64,000 nt of DNA from Apostichopus japonicus. Its lineage: Eukaryota; Echinodermata; Holothuroidea; Aspidochirotida; Stichopodidae. This document shows positions 10,931 to 25,086 of the stretch, piece after piece. The notes beneath the pieces were generated by a model that made no database searches, was not told the origin of the DNA, and was given only the letters and a program-made list of their open reading frames with translations. The first letter of the stretch is position 1. The number at the start of each line of letters is the position of its first letter. The DNA is taken from contig NC_092581.1 in NCBI RefSeq assembly GCF_037975245.1, forward strand, positions 19,802,303-19,866,302, written 5' to 3'. Both the position numbers and the translations under genes were made by a program.

Positions 10931-13900
10931 CGATTGTGAGTGATCGTCTGTTGTGTTGGAACCTTCTAAAGGCTTTTTTTGTGGCTTGGTAGCATTATGA
11001 GCCGGGGAAAACAAAAGTCACAGAAGGATCTGTTCAGATATAGTTTATTGATTTGTTACGTTTATTTGGTTGGTGATTTAATTACCATAGTGATTTTATT
11101 TCCATGTTTTCAAATTTTTGTGCCAGAGATCTTATGCCTTTGAGATCTGCAAAATGACTGTCTTCTCAAATATGATGCACTAAAAAAGAAGAATAACTTG
11201 CAAACCGTCAGCCAATCAAATGCTAGAGTTAGTTACAGGTGAATAAGGACCAATCAATCTACCTCAATACTGCTCTTCTTGGATAGTGGTAGTGAGAAAG
11301 AACAAAAAGTTATATCTACATATTACTCAAACACATTGGTAGGAGGCTAAGAGAGCAATGGCCAATGCAACATTGTGAACATATATAATGCAGTTGTTAG
11401 GTGAACACAAAGTTCAGGAAGCAATAACATTAGGTTGATACGTCCTTTCAATAGGGTGATAATGGATGTAAACTTACTTATATCAAGCGTTCTCTTTGTA
11501 AACAATTTAACAATTTAAAGTACAGTGTAAGCAGATGTATTCACTTTCACTCCGGTCCCCCCCCCCCCCCCAATCTAAGGGCACCTATTAGGTTTCCATT
11601 TGTTGGATCATGGTAAGTGTGAACCTAGATTGGGTCATTTTATCAATTACTGAGGAAGGTTAAGGCACCCCTGTTCGCCATCACTGCAGTGCATCTTTGG
11701 TGACAAAAGTCCATTGAAATACCAATGGAAGATATCGAAAAAGATAAAGTTTGGCATAAAATCAAGAATCATCATATTTAGCCCATCGAGCATCACAGCC
11801 CAGTGGTTATTTTGAATGGATCAATACACTGGTTTCTGGTGGCCTTTGATCCAGTGGGCGTACAGTAGACAATGCAGTTCTTCAGAGTGCTGTCTGACAA
11901 TGCTGTACTTTATGTGCAACCCATCAAGCAAACCAAACCTTACAGAACACCTATTGTTGCATACAGACTGTGATAAATCAAATTGTAGGTATATTCATTT
12001 ATATTTAAGGCAACACCTGTTTCAGTTCAGTATTAGAGAATAAGGTATAACGTCCATATAACATACTTACAAATCTGAGTTGTTTGATTTTTTTTTATTT
12101 ATGGTGATAGCCGTGATTTGTCAGATCTAATTAATATTAATCCAATTAATATTAACCCAGTGGAGGGGGACCCTACAGTCCATTGGCATTGCAATGATAT
12201 TTGTCTTTCAAATTTTTCTTTCTTTGCTTCATTTATTTATGTATTTTGGTGATTTTGTTTACAGTGAACTAGTCACTGAACTGTAAAATATATATATAAA
12301 TTTCTGTTTTTGTACAAAGCTTGACTTGTGAAATGAAACTATGGATGCAAGAATCATGCTAAACTTGATGTTAAATTATTAAAAACTGTGCACGTAACCT
12401 TGGTATTAAAGTGAATATAAAAAATATTTGTACTATTTTTCAGCCATAGCAACATATGGAATTGTGGATTTTGTTACATCAGTGTAGGCCATTAATGAAC
12501 AGTGTATAATATTCCAATCTATGTGAGATTCATGTTAATTTTATGTGATAGTTTAACAGTACTCTACAATCTTGCCAATCATATTAAATGTGTTATTTTT
12601 CTTCTTTTATTCACCATTTTGTTATGCAAGTTGTCGCAACTGCGTGTTATTTGTCATCAGCAGTAAATAATAATAACGACCACCGCCCTCATTCTTGGCA
12701 AAATAGGTTAGTTAACTCTGCCAGTGGTATAGGCTCTTTGGTAATGCCTGTCTCCTGAAAAGGACCAGACTTTTTCAAGATTTTAAGCATCTTTTACAAT
12801 AATTATGGCAACAAATTTTGATGTTAATGTCCCTAGCTGATATTAACCTCCTTTTTCAGACAAATTTGTTTTTCAACATGATCTGCATATATATTGTTAG
12901 GACCTTAAAGGTATGCTGTATTGGCCCCAATTATGCTAGATATTGAAATATGGTCACCTTTGGTCAAAATTTGTAAAATGTTCTTATTACAACCTACAAA
13001 GAAATTGTCCTCACTGGGACATTCAATCATCGTGTGTGTTCCTTAAAAACACAACTTGGAGTGTTAAGAACTCCAGGAACGTACTTTTTGAAAACTTCTA
13101 GTAATTAAAGTGTGCTATAATTTGGGGCCTATACTGACTACCTTAAAGTTTCACTTACCACCTAAATCTGGAAATATATTTTGGAAGACTTCAATATTAC
13201 TTGTTACCTTTAATTACATTGGCATAGTGAAACATGACTTTGGGGAAAGTCACAAATACATTGTTAAGATAAAACTGCAAGTCACCACCTTGTATATTTT
13301 TCATTACCTTTTGTTTACAATTTCATATTTCTTTCTTCAAGCCAGCATTAAACATTAAGTTAAAGTATGAAAATATGAAAAAGTTCTTGCATTTTGTTAT
13401 TCTGTACACATCCTTCTGTTTTTTTTTAAATTTATAAGTGTTACCTTGATTTGATGTGCTTGTCTGAAATTTATAATATTTCAATACACAGGACTACTGA
13501 ATAAGTAGAAAGATATGTTGCAAATATTTTCTCGTTTATTGGTCTCCTTTCATCAGTTATACTGTTCATTCTGGGTTGAAGAACAAAAAACAAATTCTAA
13601 TTCAGAAAAAGAAATAATTGCATAATTTCTTTACTTTTTAGCAGGGTCTTGGTTAAACTCAAAACAAAAGATTTATACAAATACAACAAAATACAGGAGA
13701 AATGGACGAAGTTGTCAACAATATTGGTAACTTGAATAAAGGAAGCATGGTACATCTCCCATCATGTGATTCATGCAGGAACTTGCAGATCATCATATTA
13801 TATCGTGAATGAAGAAATAGGTTTTGTAATGATGCAATATCAAATGTCACTGTTTGTATTCTACAAGCCTTTCTCAGCAAGCCCAAGTGTGGATATTATT

Positions 13901-14413
13901 TTTCAAGTTGTCTTGAGAGTTGAGAGTGCATCTGAAGATGAAACCAACACCCGTCCCTAACAGTTGCATACATATCTCGGGATGGATATGTAACGATGAT
14001 ATGATCCGAAAAAGTTGAGGTTGTCAAGATTGTTATGATGATAAATTCTTGGATAAATGTCAAATGTTTTGTAGAGTTATATTCAGAAAAGCAAATTGCT
14101 TCTTTATATTACCAATTACAACAGGTGGTTCTTGGCACGGGTGACTTGGTTTACCAGTTTAACAGCTCAGAATTGGTTTGCTGCTGGATCCAAGGAGCAA
14201 GAGGTATTGTAAGGTTGGGGTGCCGCCCACGAAGCTCATATCTTCTCTTTGTCACAGAAGGCAGAGAATGTGCTGGTTCTTTCAAGACTCCAGCATGGCT
14301 GACAGGTTTCACTGAGCTGGTAACAATTGGAGATTCTTGTAAAAATTAATCCAAGTGGTCATCTTTTTGAAACGTTGCCCCATTTCTCCCCCATGTTTGT
14401 ATGAAAGTTAGAG

Positions 14414-14450
14414 GGACTGACATTTTAATCCCAGCAGGATCTTCTCCATG
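14414..14450 (-). ncRNA. Hammerhead-like motif, copy 2 (decayed)
   Basis: On the minus strand it reads GGAGAAGATCCTGCTGGGAT followed by TAAAATGTCAG. It matches the 6454-6493 element in the stem and loop, but the GAAA core is changed to TAAA and the CUGA core is lost. It is catalytically dead by inspection and serves only as a third relic of the same dispersed family. Confidence 0.3.
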
Positions 14451-14613
14451 TAATGTAAGGTTGGCAGTCTAACCATAAAAAACATATATGAAGGTTGGTG
14501 CCTAACTTTAAGAACACTGGACAGTTCTTCTACAAACGTTATCAAATCTTAGGACAGATCCAGCAATTCCCCACGTGGTGAAGGTTTCCATCAAGGCAAT
14601 GCAGCACACAGAA

Positions 14614-17600
14614 TTACATCTCATCGAGAGGACGCATACCCAGGACTCGCATGCCATTAGACAATACTTTACGGGCTGACACCAACAGATGAAGCCTGGA
14701 TTCGGCAAGATTTCTTTCCGATCCTCTGACCCTTAAAGTCTGGGCAGCACGGGATGCAAGTCGACTAAATATGAAAAAAAAAGGGAGAGAGAGACCTTTG
14801 AATTTCATGTTACACCTCTGATATACATCTATGATATAGATCATAACTAGTAACCAAAATAGAACTATGAACTGAAAATAATCAAAATAAAAAAGTGGAA
14901 AACAGCAAAGAAATATATAGCTAGAACAGGATTCAAACTGGTGCCCTCTGGTTTATGACTTTCTCATGAAATCTCCTTCCTTTCCAAATTTTGACAAGAG
15001 ACCAGGGTACATTTACTAAGAAAGTATTTACATTGAATAGTAACATCAGTTGTGATATTACTGTAGCCAATTGATATACTACGTGTTTTTGTTTTTGACA
15101 AGTGTTGCGTTTCAAATGCAAAACATTGCTTTTAATGAAAACAAAAAATGTAATAACACAAACAAGGCAATTTTTTTCTATGAATATAGTAAACTGTTTA
15201 CCTTAATCTCAAAATGTAAGCAACGATATGTTTGGGTTCCATCTCATCAAATGAGTTTTGGACTGCATCATCAAACTGAGCGATATGCCAGATGAGCTGC
15301 TCTGCCTCTGGTTCAGAGAGGACCTCTGTTGATATAGAATCTCTCATTTCATACTCATAGTTTGCTTCAATACTGGTACCAACAGAAAGAAATTAAAGAA
15401 CAAAATAATTAAAATAGAAAAATAAACAATTGAAATATAAATGAGAGACACACGCAACCCATATTTATAGCCGTAACATCTGTTCAGTCCTTTTAATATA
15501 GAGAACAATATCTACCTAAGAAAACACAACAAAGTGAACAACATGTTTTGTGCCCATAATTCCATAGTGATTTTGATGAATATATTACCTTGCAAACATT
15601 GTAAAGTCTCTGTAAGTAAAAAATTCCAATCAACTGAATATGTTAATTCATGTGAAAGTTTTTTTCTTTTACCTTTTTAACCTTGCATGGGTATATTGTA
15701 AGAATACTCCTGTATCTCCCTGACTCTCAAGGATTCTCTCCCAATCAAATTTATAATCAGAAATCAAACTTGCTTTCAGATCCTGTAAAATGAGAGCCGA
15801 GATCCCCAGACATTGGGCAACATCTTCTGGATTGGCTACATCCTTGGTTGCTTTGTTGGAGGAAGAAACAAGAAACAGACCTTTTATTGGCAAGCTAAGA
15901 AGAACATCTTCAGATCTACTTTAACACAGACACACAAAAGAATCTATCAGAGCAGTCAAGAAACAGAAAAGGCCACAGAACAATTATCCTCACCAGGCCA
16001 CCCTTTTGCCGTAGTATGTACAATGCAAAAATGAGATTAGAATATTCTTTATCCCATATTTTCTTGGGTCCCCCTCCATACTTACCCTGGGCCTCCTAAT
16101 TGACCTTGTGCCTCCCTGACTGAAGACCCACCTTCTGACCAACACCCCACGGCCACCCCTCCCTTGTCACACCTGCATAACATTTCCTAAGCTATGAACC
16201 TTTTTAATGAACTGTTTGTATCAAGAAACATAAAGGAACAATATGAAGCATTTAGATGTTCTTTAGGTCAACTTTACCAAACTGTCTAAACCCATTAAGT
16301 ATAAATTGAGATTGGATCTCACTGCGGGGAAAAAATGAAATCAAGTGTTTTATTACTTTATTTTGTCATTTTTATAGACCTGTTATACGAGAAGTAACCA
16401 TACTGATACTGATAAATTTTGCCATAGTTTGGTCTTTCAAATTTATAACATAATTACTTGAAAAACATGAAATACATTTATATGAAAAAAAAACTTACTA
16501 GTCATAATTTTGATCAAAACTGGTGATTTTTATAAGTATTTAACCATATCAAACTAAACAGAAAGGTGATGATGGGAAGCAGTTTCTTACTCTCTTTTGC
16601 CTTCATCCTCTCCAGCATACGGTTCTTCACCTCTTCTAAGATATCTTCCAATAAGACCACATCTCCCGTTCTAGTTTGCATTCCAAGAACTCTACCAAAT
16701 GGCACATGTTCGATCCTGCAAATTAGGAACCAGAAATATGTACACTTTTCTTATGTTTTGCATTATCGTCTGGAAATATTTAAACCCTTTAATGGTTTTA
16801 AAGATGTCTGTAAGCTTAATTTTGAGTACAGTGTGTAGCCCCCGAACACTTCATGCCGGAAACTTTACTAATAGAAACACAAATTAAATACTTAACTTTA
16901 GAAAGGGTAAACAAAAATTCTCACACTTGAACTTCTATTACCTCAAGCCATTAATAAAATTTAACACACACAATATCGATATCTTCACTATCTTTGCCAA
17001 AGAAGTCACACATCTTGTTCCCAGATGTACCCAATCAAAAAATTTAAAAAAGAAAAATAACTAAAACTTCTACAACAACACTGTTCATAATCCAAAGAAC
17101 TTTACCATTTATTTCATCAAAAACTGATTTAGACATTTTGGATTTTGACAATTAAAGACTGACAATGGGAGGGGGGGGGGGGGGAGGAAGGGGATTTAAA
17201 TAAGGAATAAATGATTTTTTTTTTACCTAAACGAAACACTAAATTGAAGTTCATTTCCTGCATATATCTTGTTTACCCCTACCCTACCTCAACACTTTTC
17301 TCCTTCCCTAACATGGCCCTTGTAAAGTTACTCCTACTGTATCTATGCAGATGCAACAGAATAAGGCTCAATATGGGTTCAACAAAGGGCACATTTAAAA
17401 AAATGAAATGGCACTTTCTCATAACTGAAATGGAAAAGGCTACTGCCCATTAAACCACAATGGCACCTCTAATTTATGGAAAGGGGCATTTTTGTAAAAT
17501 GCTTATCACAAAACTGAGTGAAGGGAGTAACTTCCCCTTTTTCCCTTCCCACCCCAGCTCTGCCACCCCTGAGTGACCCTCTTTGCCCTCATGAGACCCA

Positions 17601-20600
17601 TTAATTTAGAGTCACCAATAAATCAACTTACCCCTCTGCCCAGCTGAACTGCATCTTCTTTAGGATAGCCGTAAGTTGCTTGAGGTGGTTCTCCTGACTT
17701 TTATCGACGACGTATATCATCCTGTGAAACCTGTACTGCTGATGGCGGTCGATGGCAGCTGCCACGTCCCTCGTCAGGTATAACGATGAGCCATCGCTCT
17801 TTGCTAAGGTGGCCGTAGACATAGACTTGAGATAGTCAGATAAATCCATGACACTGGTCCCTTCTCTACGGGGATAAATCACAAAATCACAAAAAATACA
17901 TATATTTTTTTATTTCATTTTCATGTTATGCAACACTTTCAAAATCTCAAAATATTATTGTCAGAGAAATCCTGTCAAAACACTGACAAGCTATATCACT
18001 TATCTTCTAAACAGAAAATATCACAAAATATATTTTTTTGGAAGCAACACTGGCAATATTACAAAATATCATATTGATAGAAACACTGTCAAAATACTGC
18101 CAATGCCATAAAACCGACACCTTCCCAACTGAAAAGATCATGATATTTTGTATTTTTTTGGTATAAAACTTATCTGTTCCCTACTGGAAATCTTGCAAAG
18201 TATGTATAAATATATAAGTTTTTTGGAGGGGAAAGGTAAAGGGTAGGGGGGGGGGGAGGTGCTTAGAGCTTCAGCATATCTATGTCATAATCATACTTCC
18301 TTCCATGCAAAGCAATATTTTTGGGAGTGAAAATACTGTCAAGTATCTAACAGAACCACAACACTAAGTTGCTACACTACTTGGTTATAAACCTGTTCTC
18401 TTTCACGCAGTTGGGACAATTTTTTCTATACTGTAGTGTCATGTTCCGCTTCAGAGCACTTGTGTTGTCAGAACGAGCAGTATGAATATCATGTTTCTAT
18501 CTGATCAAGGTTAGGAACTGTTTGTACTGTCAAAACCAGTGCTTTGAACATGATATTGGTGAACAGTTTAGAGAGGTATTAGCATTAGGAAATTATCCCA
18601 ACTGGCTGTTTCTTTCAGTTGGCTAATGAATATGCATAGCTGATCTGCTAGGGTACTCATGAATATTAAAACACACTTACTCTGATTTCTGTATTAAAGA
18701 TTGCTCTCTGAGGACACTGAGGACATCTTGAGCCATTTCACCATACTGGGATTCTCCCTGGTATGCATCAAATCCTATACCAAGCTTCTGAAAGCATAAA
18801 CAGTGAGAAGATGGTGAGGCCTCATGTAATGTGGCTAAGGTCTATAGTACTGAATGCCAACAATTATAAAGTGCTATCCTAGCTGTTTTGACTGTCTGCT
18901 GACACTTAGAGGTACAGCAGCCTATTAAGAAAATAGCCACAAAAGAAAATTGCTAACATTTTTCATTTTATTAGGAAAATGGTAAAAGTTCAAAAATTGT
19001 TACTTTTGAAAAACTCAACATTTTGACCTTCAATCTCAAATGTTGACTCTTAAAGTTGAAGTTTTGTCTTTAAAAGTCAAATTTAGAGTTTTCATCTCAA
19101 AACGCGTCTTTTTTTAGTATTCTCATTTTATTTTTTACTGTTTCCTTTTTACAGAAACGGCATTTCCAATTAGCCTACCTCTGTGGCTTTTATAATTCCT
19201 TGTCTACTATCCTCCAACTTCCAATAATTTAATTACCTGATAAGTAGAAATATATTCCTTTATGCTAAACTCCCGAAATCTTTTCCAAACTGCCAAAGAG
19301 TCCTCATCACCTGTAAAGAAAGTTACACTTAACATAAACAGGATTCAGGTTGTGAAGAAAAAATTGTTACTTTTCAGCTGCTTTATTCACCCTTATCCAG
19401 CTTGGAAATTATTTATCTCTACCTTTTACTACAATTTTTTTTAATAAACCTATTAACAAAAATGTCTGCCTCCAGCCTAGTCGTCACATCCTAGTAAGTC
19501 TCCTGGCCTCTGTTCATCTCTTGAAAACAATATGTCAATCAACTGCAAAAGCTATCAAACCTGTTTGAGACAGCAAAAAATATGTCACACTTTACATCTA
19601 CAATTCCACATATCAGGGCCTGAGTTTGAGTCACATGATGCAAAGAAAACACTCACCAGACAACAAAATTTAATGACACTTACCAAAGATTCCTATCATA
19701 TTTTTAGACCATAAACTATTTCACACTGAGTTTAAAAGGACATGAAACAAATGCAACCACATTTACCAAAAATTCTGATTGCATTTGTAGGAAACTGAAA
19801 CTTATTTCACACTTTCTGGCACTTGTATGTACCTGAGGTTGAAACCACATAAAACACACTGTGAAAATATAATACTAATAACCTTTTTGACTAAAAGAAG
19901 TACAGTATACTCAGTCATTTATCTCTCTTATTATTTGGTCGCATTTCAATTGAATTGACTTGAACAGAACTGACATGAAAGTGATAATTTATAATTTGTA
20001 TTTCTCTAAAGTCACCTTGCTCCATGGCTGTGAAGAATTTCCTGGCAGCTTCCATAATCTTTGGGTCTTTCTTTGAGGCTGAATTGATCTTGACATAAAC
20101 ATTAAAAAGATGTTGAATAGGGTTCTGGCTTAGTTCCTTTACAGAACCGTACTTCTGAAATCCAACTGCTAAAAGACCTGAAATCAAAGGAAAAAATGAT
20201 CCTGACTTTGAAAGCTACACAAGTTTCATTCTCATCAGAAAAATGAAATTTCAAAGGTGAAGTCCCAGCCAACATGTTTCATTTATTGGTTTCATTGAAG
20301 TTCATTCACCTGTATTTGGTTATTTGGTGTCACCACCTTAGGACGATATGAACTGCATGATAAATATAATACTGTAGAACATCTTTTGAACAATTTCCCA
20401 ATCAACAGCATACATTTATACCACCAACAGGGCTCATTTCATTCCAAATTACTCAAGACATTTACCCATAAAAGAAGCCTTAAAAAGGAAAGAATACTGA
20501 ATAACATAATTTAAGATGAAGAAAACTAATCTTGCCCTAAACATCTTTATAAATGAATCATCAAATCTCACCAAACTGTGTTCCCCAGTCGCCCAAATAG

Positions 20601-23600
20601 TTAAGACGGACGACATCATGACCAAGCTGAGAGCAAAGATTGGCCACAAAGTGACCAATCAGAGTCGATCTTAAGTGACCGGCATGAAATGGTTTTGCTA
20701 TGTTTGGTGAGCTTTTGAAAGTGAGAAAAAAAAAGAGGAGAAATTAACTTCTCCATCAATGTAGATCCTCCCTTAAATTAGGAAAGTCAAGAAATAGAAT
20801 TGAAATAATTTTTTTATGATTCACATTGAAATATGAAAGTACCTACTCATGCTTACAATCTACACCTTCCACCACACCAACGGCCAGAAATAACCTGCAG
20901 TCTGAGTTAAAACTGATATTATCATAAATCATAAGCCAAATTATTTGCTGATTTTAGTCAAATCAAAGTGTTTTATAACATTGTACAGTAGACATATCTG
21001 CTATAAAACTTTTTGAGGCCTAAGTTAACTACTAATATTGCTTTCACAACCGACTTTCTTAAAGGGTGTGAAGACCCGCACACAAAAAAACTTCTCATGC
21101 CGGTAATCTGACCTAGTTTCGAATGAGGTGTAACAGAAGTGTTAGACACCACCATCGATCCCAGAAAATACACACACAGCTTGCTACCGTCGGTAATTAG
21201 ACACTAGTGTACAGTCAGTACATACAGCTACGGTCAATACCCACAACACAGTGTACATAACAGCGATGGACATCTCAGGTCTAGATAAAAGATAACAAGG
21301 TATCACATTTCATTACTGTCTGCATTTTGTAGCGACAAGAAGAAAACTTCACATGCAAGCAATGGAAAGTTCAACTTCAATGCCTTTAATGTAGGGGACG
21401 AGGCAAACGCCTAGTATTAGGTGGGACAGTCAGTTCTGCCCGCTGTCCTCCATCCAACATGTTCTCTTGCCCGACAAATGTATGTCCTACAACTCAAATA
21501 AGTTTGGTTTGCAGTAAAACTTAAAAGTCACAATCCTTCAACTACTACACATTTTAAGACATTCCTTGTACATGAACTCTACTGGCTTCTGTATGTAAAT
21601 ATTGGACTACATACAACCCATAAGCATTCACCATTGTGCAAACAGCCAACTATTGTACTTATTTATTGTGTATAGTTTGACGTTGTGGAATATGTAACTA
21701 ATAGGGTTTCCCACAAGCTATTGTGGGAAGAAACAGCCCGACTAGCAGCTCATGTCGTCTTGTATCGCCTCAATTCCTCGATGTGTCCTCCATTGTGCTT
21801 TCATTTAATGTTGGCCACACTATCTCAATGGTTTGATGATCTGTTATACCAGTAAACCAGCAATGTATTTTGTGTGCATGTACAGTATTTGAATATCCAA
21901 AGACATTTTGTGAAAAGGAACCATTGCATTAAAAGTGCTTGGGAAGATTTGTCACCTGAATTCTACCACAATCTTTTTTCTCTTCCACTGTTGCCATGGC
22001 TTTGGCTGGAAACCATATTGATCTCCTTGCTTGTGGACATCTTGTAGAATAGTCTGGTGAAGCCAAGAATGATGATAAAATTCTAAACCATTAGATGAAC
22101 TAGAAAAGACCAACTATCACACAAAAGAGTATACCTTTCACATCCTAATTTCTTACCATCTTCATAGAATTTTTCCTTACTGAGACATTGACTAAATTCA
22201 CCTTCTTCATATAATTTGGAGCATTAATCCAAACCCTCTAGTCTCCAGCAAAAGCACCTTTCAAAAACCCTTTGAAATTTTGGCATGCCAGAAGTTGAGA
22301 GGAGCAATCATTACTAAGGACATTTATGAGAGAGATTTTGATATCAAGTACTATAAAACACTAGTACTTCACAGCTCCAATTTTTCTACCTTTCTTTTCT
22401 TCATAAATTTAAAGAGCATGCAACTTTAGTCATCTGATTATGTTCCAATTCAGAGACCACAGAGTAAATCAAGTCCATGTACATGAGCATATACTGTATG
22501 CGTTACCTTGTGGTTTGTGTGTGGTTTTCCCTATTAAACATTTGTTAGCTGTAGGTGCGATTCAGTTGCCATAGTGTGACATTTAGATGCCACAGGGTGC
22601 CATTCAGACGGTACCCTACATTTTCAAGGAGAATCATTGATCCATCTATTCCATACCAACTTCAGAGCAATAAGGGATATTCCACATGTTAGCTATCCTG
22701 TAAGGTAATTGGATTAACTCTAAAAACCCTACCACAAAATTATGCACACAATTATTAACAAATTTGATGTATCTAGAAACCTTTTCATTGGCTGCCAAAC
22801 ATGAAGAAACAGAACCAGTAATTATGCGATTGACAATGTATATCTACCATATGCATATATATTATTTTCGTCTGTGTTAAGTAATGGAATACATACAGTA
22901 AAATTATACTTACAGAGGTAAAAGTGAATATAATAAAGACATACCTGAGTTATTTCTGGCACTGATACTTGAAAGCTGAGATGTTGTTTTTCTACCGAAA
23001 CATTTTGGATGTGATCAATGCAGCTTAACTGAGAGTGATATAAAGTAAAACAACAGAGACGTTTGAATGAAAAATGATGAATGTTAAAAAAATTAATCTT
23101 TTTGTTAAAATGAACATAATGACCGTATAAAGTGTGATATCATTGTTATTTGATATTATAAAGTCTGTTCTGCACAATCCTTCCTTGCAAAAGTGATATA
23201 GTTTAGATCCATATTTTACAAGTTTTAAGCAAATGATTTTGACACACTTTTCAAGTTTTCATTTAAAAGTGTTATTCTGGTATATTTTGTGTTTTAACTA
23301 TTAAATCAAGTCTTTTCCCTACATTCATCGTCAAACCCTTTAATTCTTTATAGTCACACAGACATGTCATTTCACAAAACTGCAAATGACAGAAGGAAAT
23401 TATTGAAATCAGTGTGAAAGCTCAAACAATCGAACATGTGCTAATGAACAACTAGTTAGGATAAAGTGAATTGGCAGACATAACAAATTTAAAATATGTT
23501 AGTGCTCGGCTGACCTGTTTAGCAACATTTCTACCTAGCCTCACAAGTTCATCTTGAGACGTCCTTCTCTTTAGTTGTTCCTTGTCACCGAATAGTTCAT

Positions 23601-25086
23601 TATGCAGACTCTGAAGGGGCAGGGTCAGAGCTGGTTTGTATCTAAATATTGGCAAAGAAATAATAAAGATTTAGAGATGATGGATCTTGTATTGCTATGT
23701 GTTGCACAATACTTTCCAAATTTAAGACAAATATGGTTTAAGATATAATGTAATGCATCTTGTACAATTTGTGGCAGGGATGGTAAAAGGGGATTGGAAA
23801 TTGTTGCAACTTTCACAAAGGACAGCTTTGAATTTTTTTAACCAAGGCTGCAAGTTCATTTTTAATAATGAAGAAGATTATTCTGTGAAAAATAATACTA
23901 ATATTAATAATGAAGAAGATTATTCTGTGAAAATAATACTATAACATGCAATATTGAGTACAATTACTTCCACACAAAAAAAAAAAACCTGTAATCTTGT
24001 AAGAGCAACTTTAGGAAATTTTTAAACAGGTCAAACACAGTGTAGGGACATACTTTTCTAATGTTGACAACAATGTAACAGTGATGAAAATATCTTCAAT
24101 ACAAACACAGATATCAAGAGGTACAATCACCTTTTCTGTGGTGTGGGGGGGGGGGGAGGGGAGGGGAAGTCTACTGTGCTATGTCATCTAGAGGTTGTGT
24201 CTAAATGCTCCGGGTCCATTCCCCATGAAGACTTTTTGAACTGTCATGTAATATGTATCTCATGTACTGTACACTAGGAATTATTGTAATTATTCTGTCC
24301 CTCTGAATGGTTGGGCCCTTTCATATATGCCCTCATTTTTAACACGTTTTAACAGGTTTGGTAATACAAAGATGTAAGCATGACTTGCAACAAAACGTTT
24401 TTCTTTTGGCCCACCATGAAATTCATAAACAGAAAAGCTAACATTTACTGATAAATAAAACAGAAAATCTTCTTATCAAAATTCACACACCCTTTCTTTG
24501 GTAAAACTGGAAGTGGTTTGATAAGTCGAAGGAAGGTTGCTTCTGTCAGTCCAGTAACCTTTGAAAGCTGAAGCAAGAGAAAAACTCACGTTTCAAAGTG
24601 GTTGAAATTGTTTCGCATGCAAAACTCTAAATGTCATCTTCTTAGATTAGTATTAGTACCCTCTAAAGTTTTGTAGATATTCTAAAGTTGTACAACTGTC
24701 TGTACTGGTCTGTTACTGTTAGGCATCCAGTAATACTTAGGCCTAGCCTTAAAAAGTTGGGATAGAAAATCTTGTGATGTAGGTTTAATACAGATGCTCA
24801 TTTACCTTCTTCGTTGGGTGTGTGTGCGTTTTGGAATATGAATAGACTAGGTAATATGGCTTGCCCTATGACTTAGACTAGAGAGCGCTAGCTACTGCAT
24901 AGTAGCTAGTATAACTGTGTGCAATATGACCCAGGCTACTTTACAATACTATGTTATTCAATGCAGTTTCGCGAAAGATGACACAAATCATGACTTGAAG
25001 TTACTGATGAGGTAACTTTTCTTACTATTTTGAATCTTATATTAGATTACCTTAATTGCGATAACTCTTCGTAGTACACCCGTCAT
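14614..25086 (-). CDS. RARS2: Mitochondrial arginyl-tRNA synthetase, complete, 14 exons
   Basis: Fourteen exons join without a frame break into 587 residues (human RARS2 is 578): 25086-25051, 24567-24491, 23641-23515, 23028-22945, 22053-21956, 20711-20572, 20177-20016, 19310-19237, 18787-18681, 17865-17632, 16715-16591, 15850-15673, 15372-15202 and 14764-14614. All junctions are GT-AG. The enzyme charges mitochondrial tRNA-Arg with arginine. The class I HIGH signature appears as HAGH (149-152) in [16 protein letters not shown]. Further landmarks are [12 protein letters not shown], the catalytic-core block [17 protein letters not shown], and [18 protein letters not shown] in the region where the KMSKS loop is degenerate in ArgRS. 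The C-terminal DALR anticodon-binding helix domain includes [14 protein letters not shown], and the protein ends with LGMRPLDEM. The short first exon encodes [12 protein letters not shown], consistent with a basic mitochondrial presequence. Intron 5 contains a dispersed repeat. Confidence 0.96.
21059..21390 (-). repeat. Dispersed repeat copy 2 (uninterrupted), in RARS2 intron 5
   Basis: Its reverse complement matches 3884-4860 minus the MITE. The sequence across the insertion point reads GATTACCGGCATGAGAAG, the pre-insertion state of the target that was duplicated as CGGCATTGG in the other copy. No coding role is visible, and no splice site of RARS2 lies within it. Confidence 0.75.
23866..23940. 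repeat. Short tandem duplication in RARS2 intron 2
   Basis: Two units of about 35-40 bp share AATGAAGAAGATTATTCTGT and are separated by a few bases. It is AT-rich, and is probably a recent slippage duplication. No functional inference. Confidence 0.7.

Larger units (their letters stand above)
10082..14613. other. Intergenic region between convergent MANEA and RARS2
   Basis: It holds two tRNA-derived SINEs (10262-10510 and 10676-10930), a C run at 11557-11571, and a hammerhead-like motif near 14430. The first part must include the MANEA 3' UTR and the last part the RARS2 3' UTR. I saw no decisive polyadenylation signal for either. Short reading frames here (for example near 11.8 and 14.0 kb) have no recognisable domain and no splice partners, and are treated as chance. 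Confidence 0.5.

Noticed and set aside
14035-14349. 104-codon plus-strand frame between MANEA and RARS2
   Set aside because: No recognisable domain, no splice partners, composition like the surrounding non-coding DNA.
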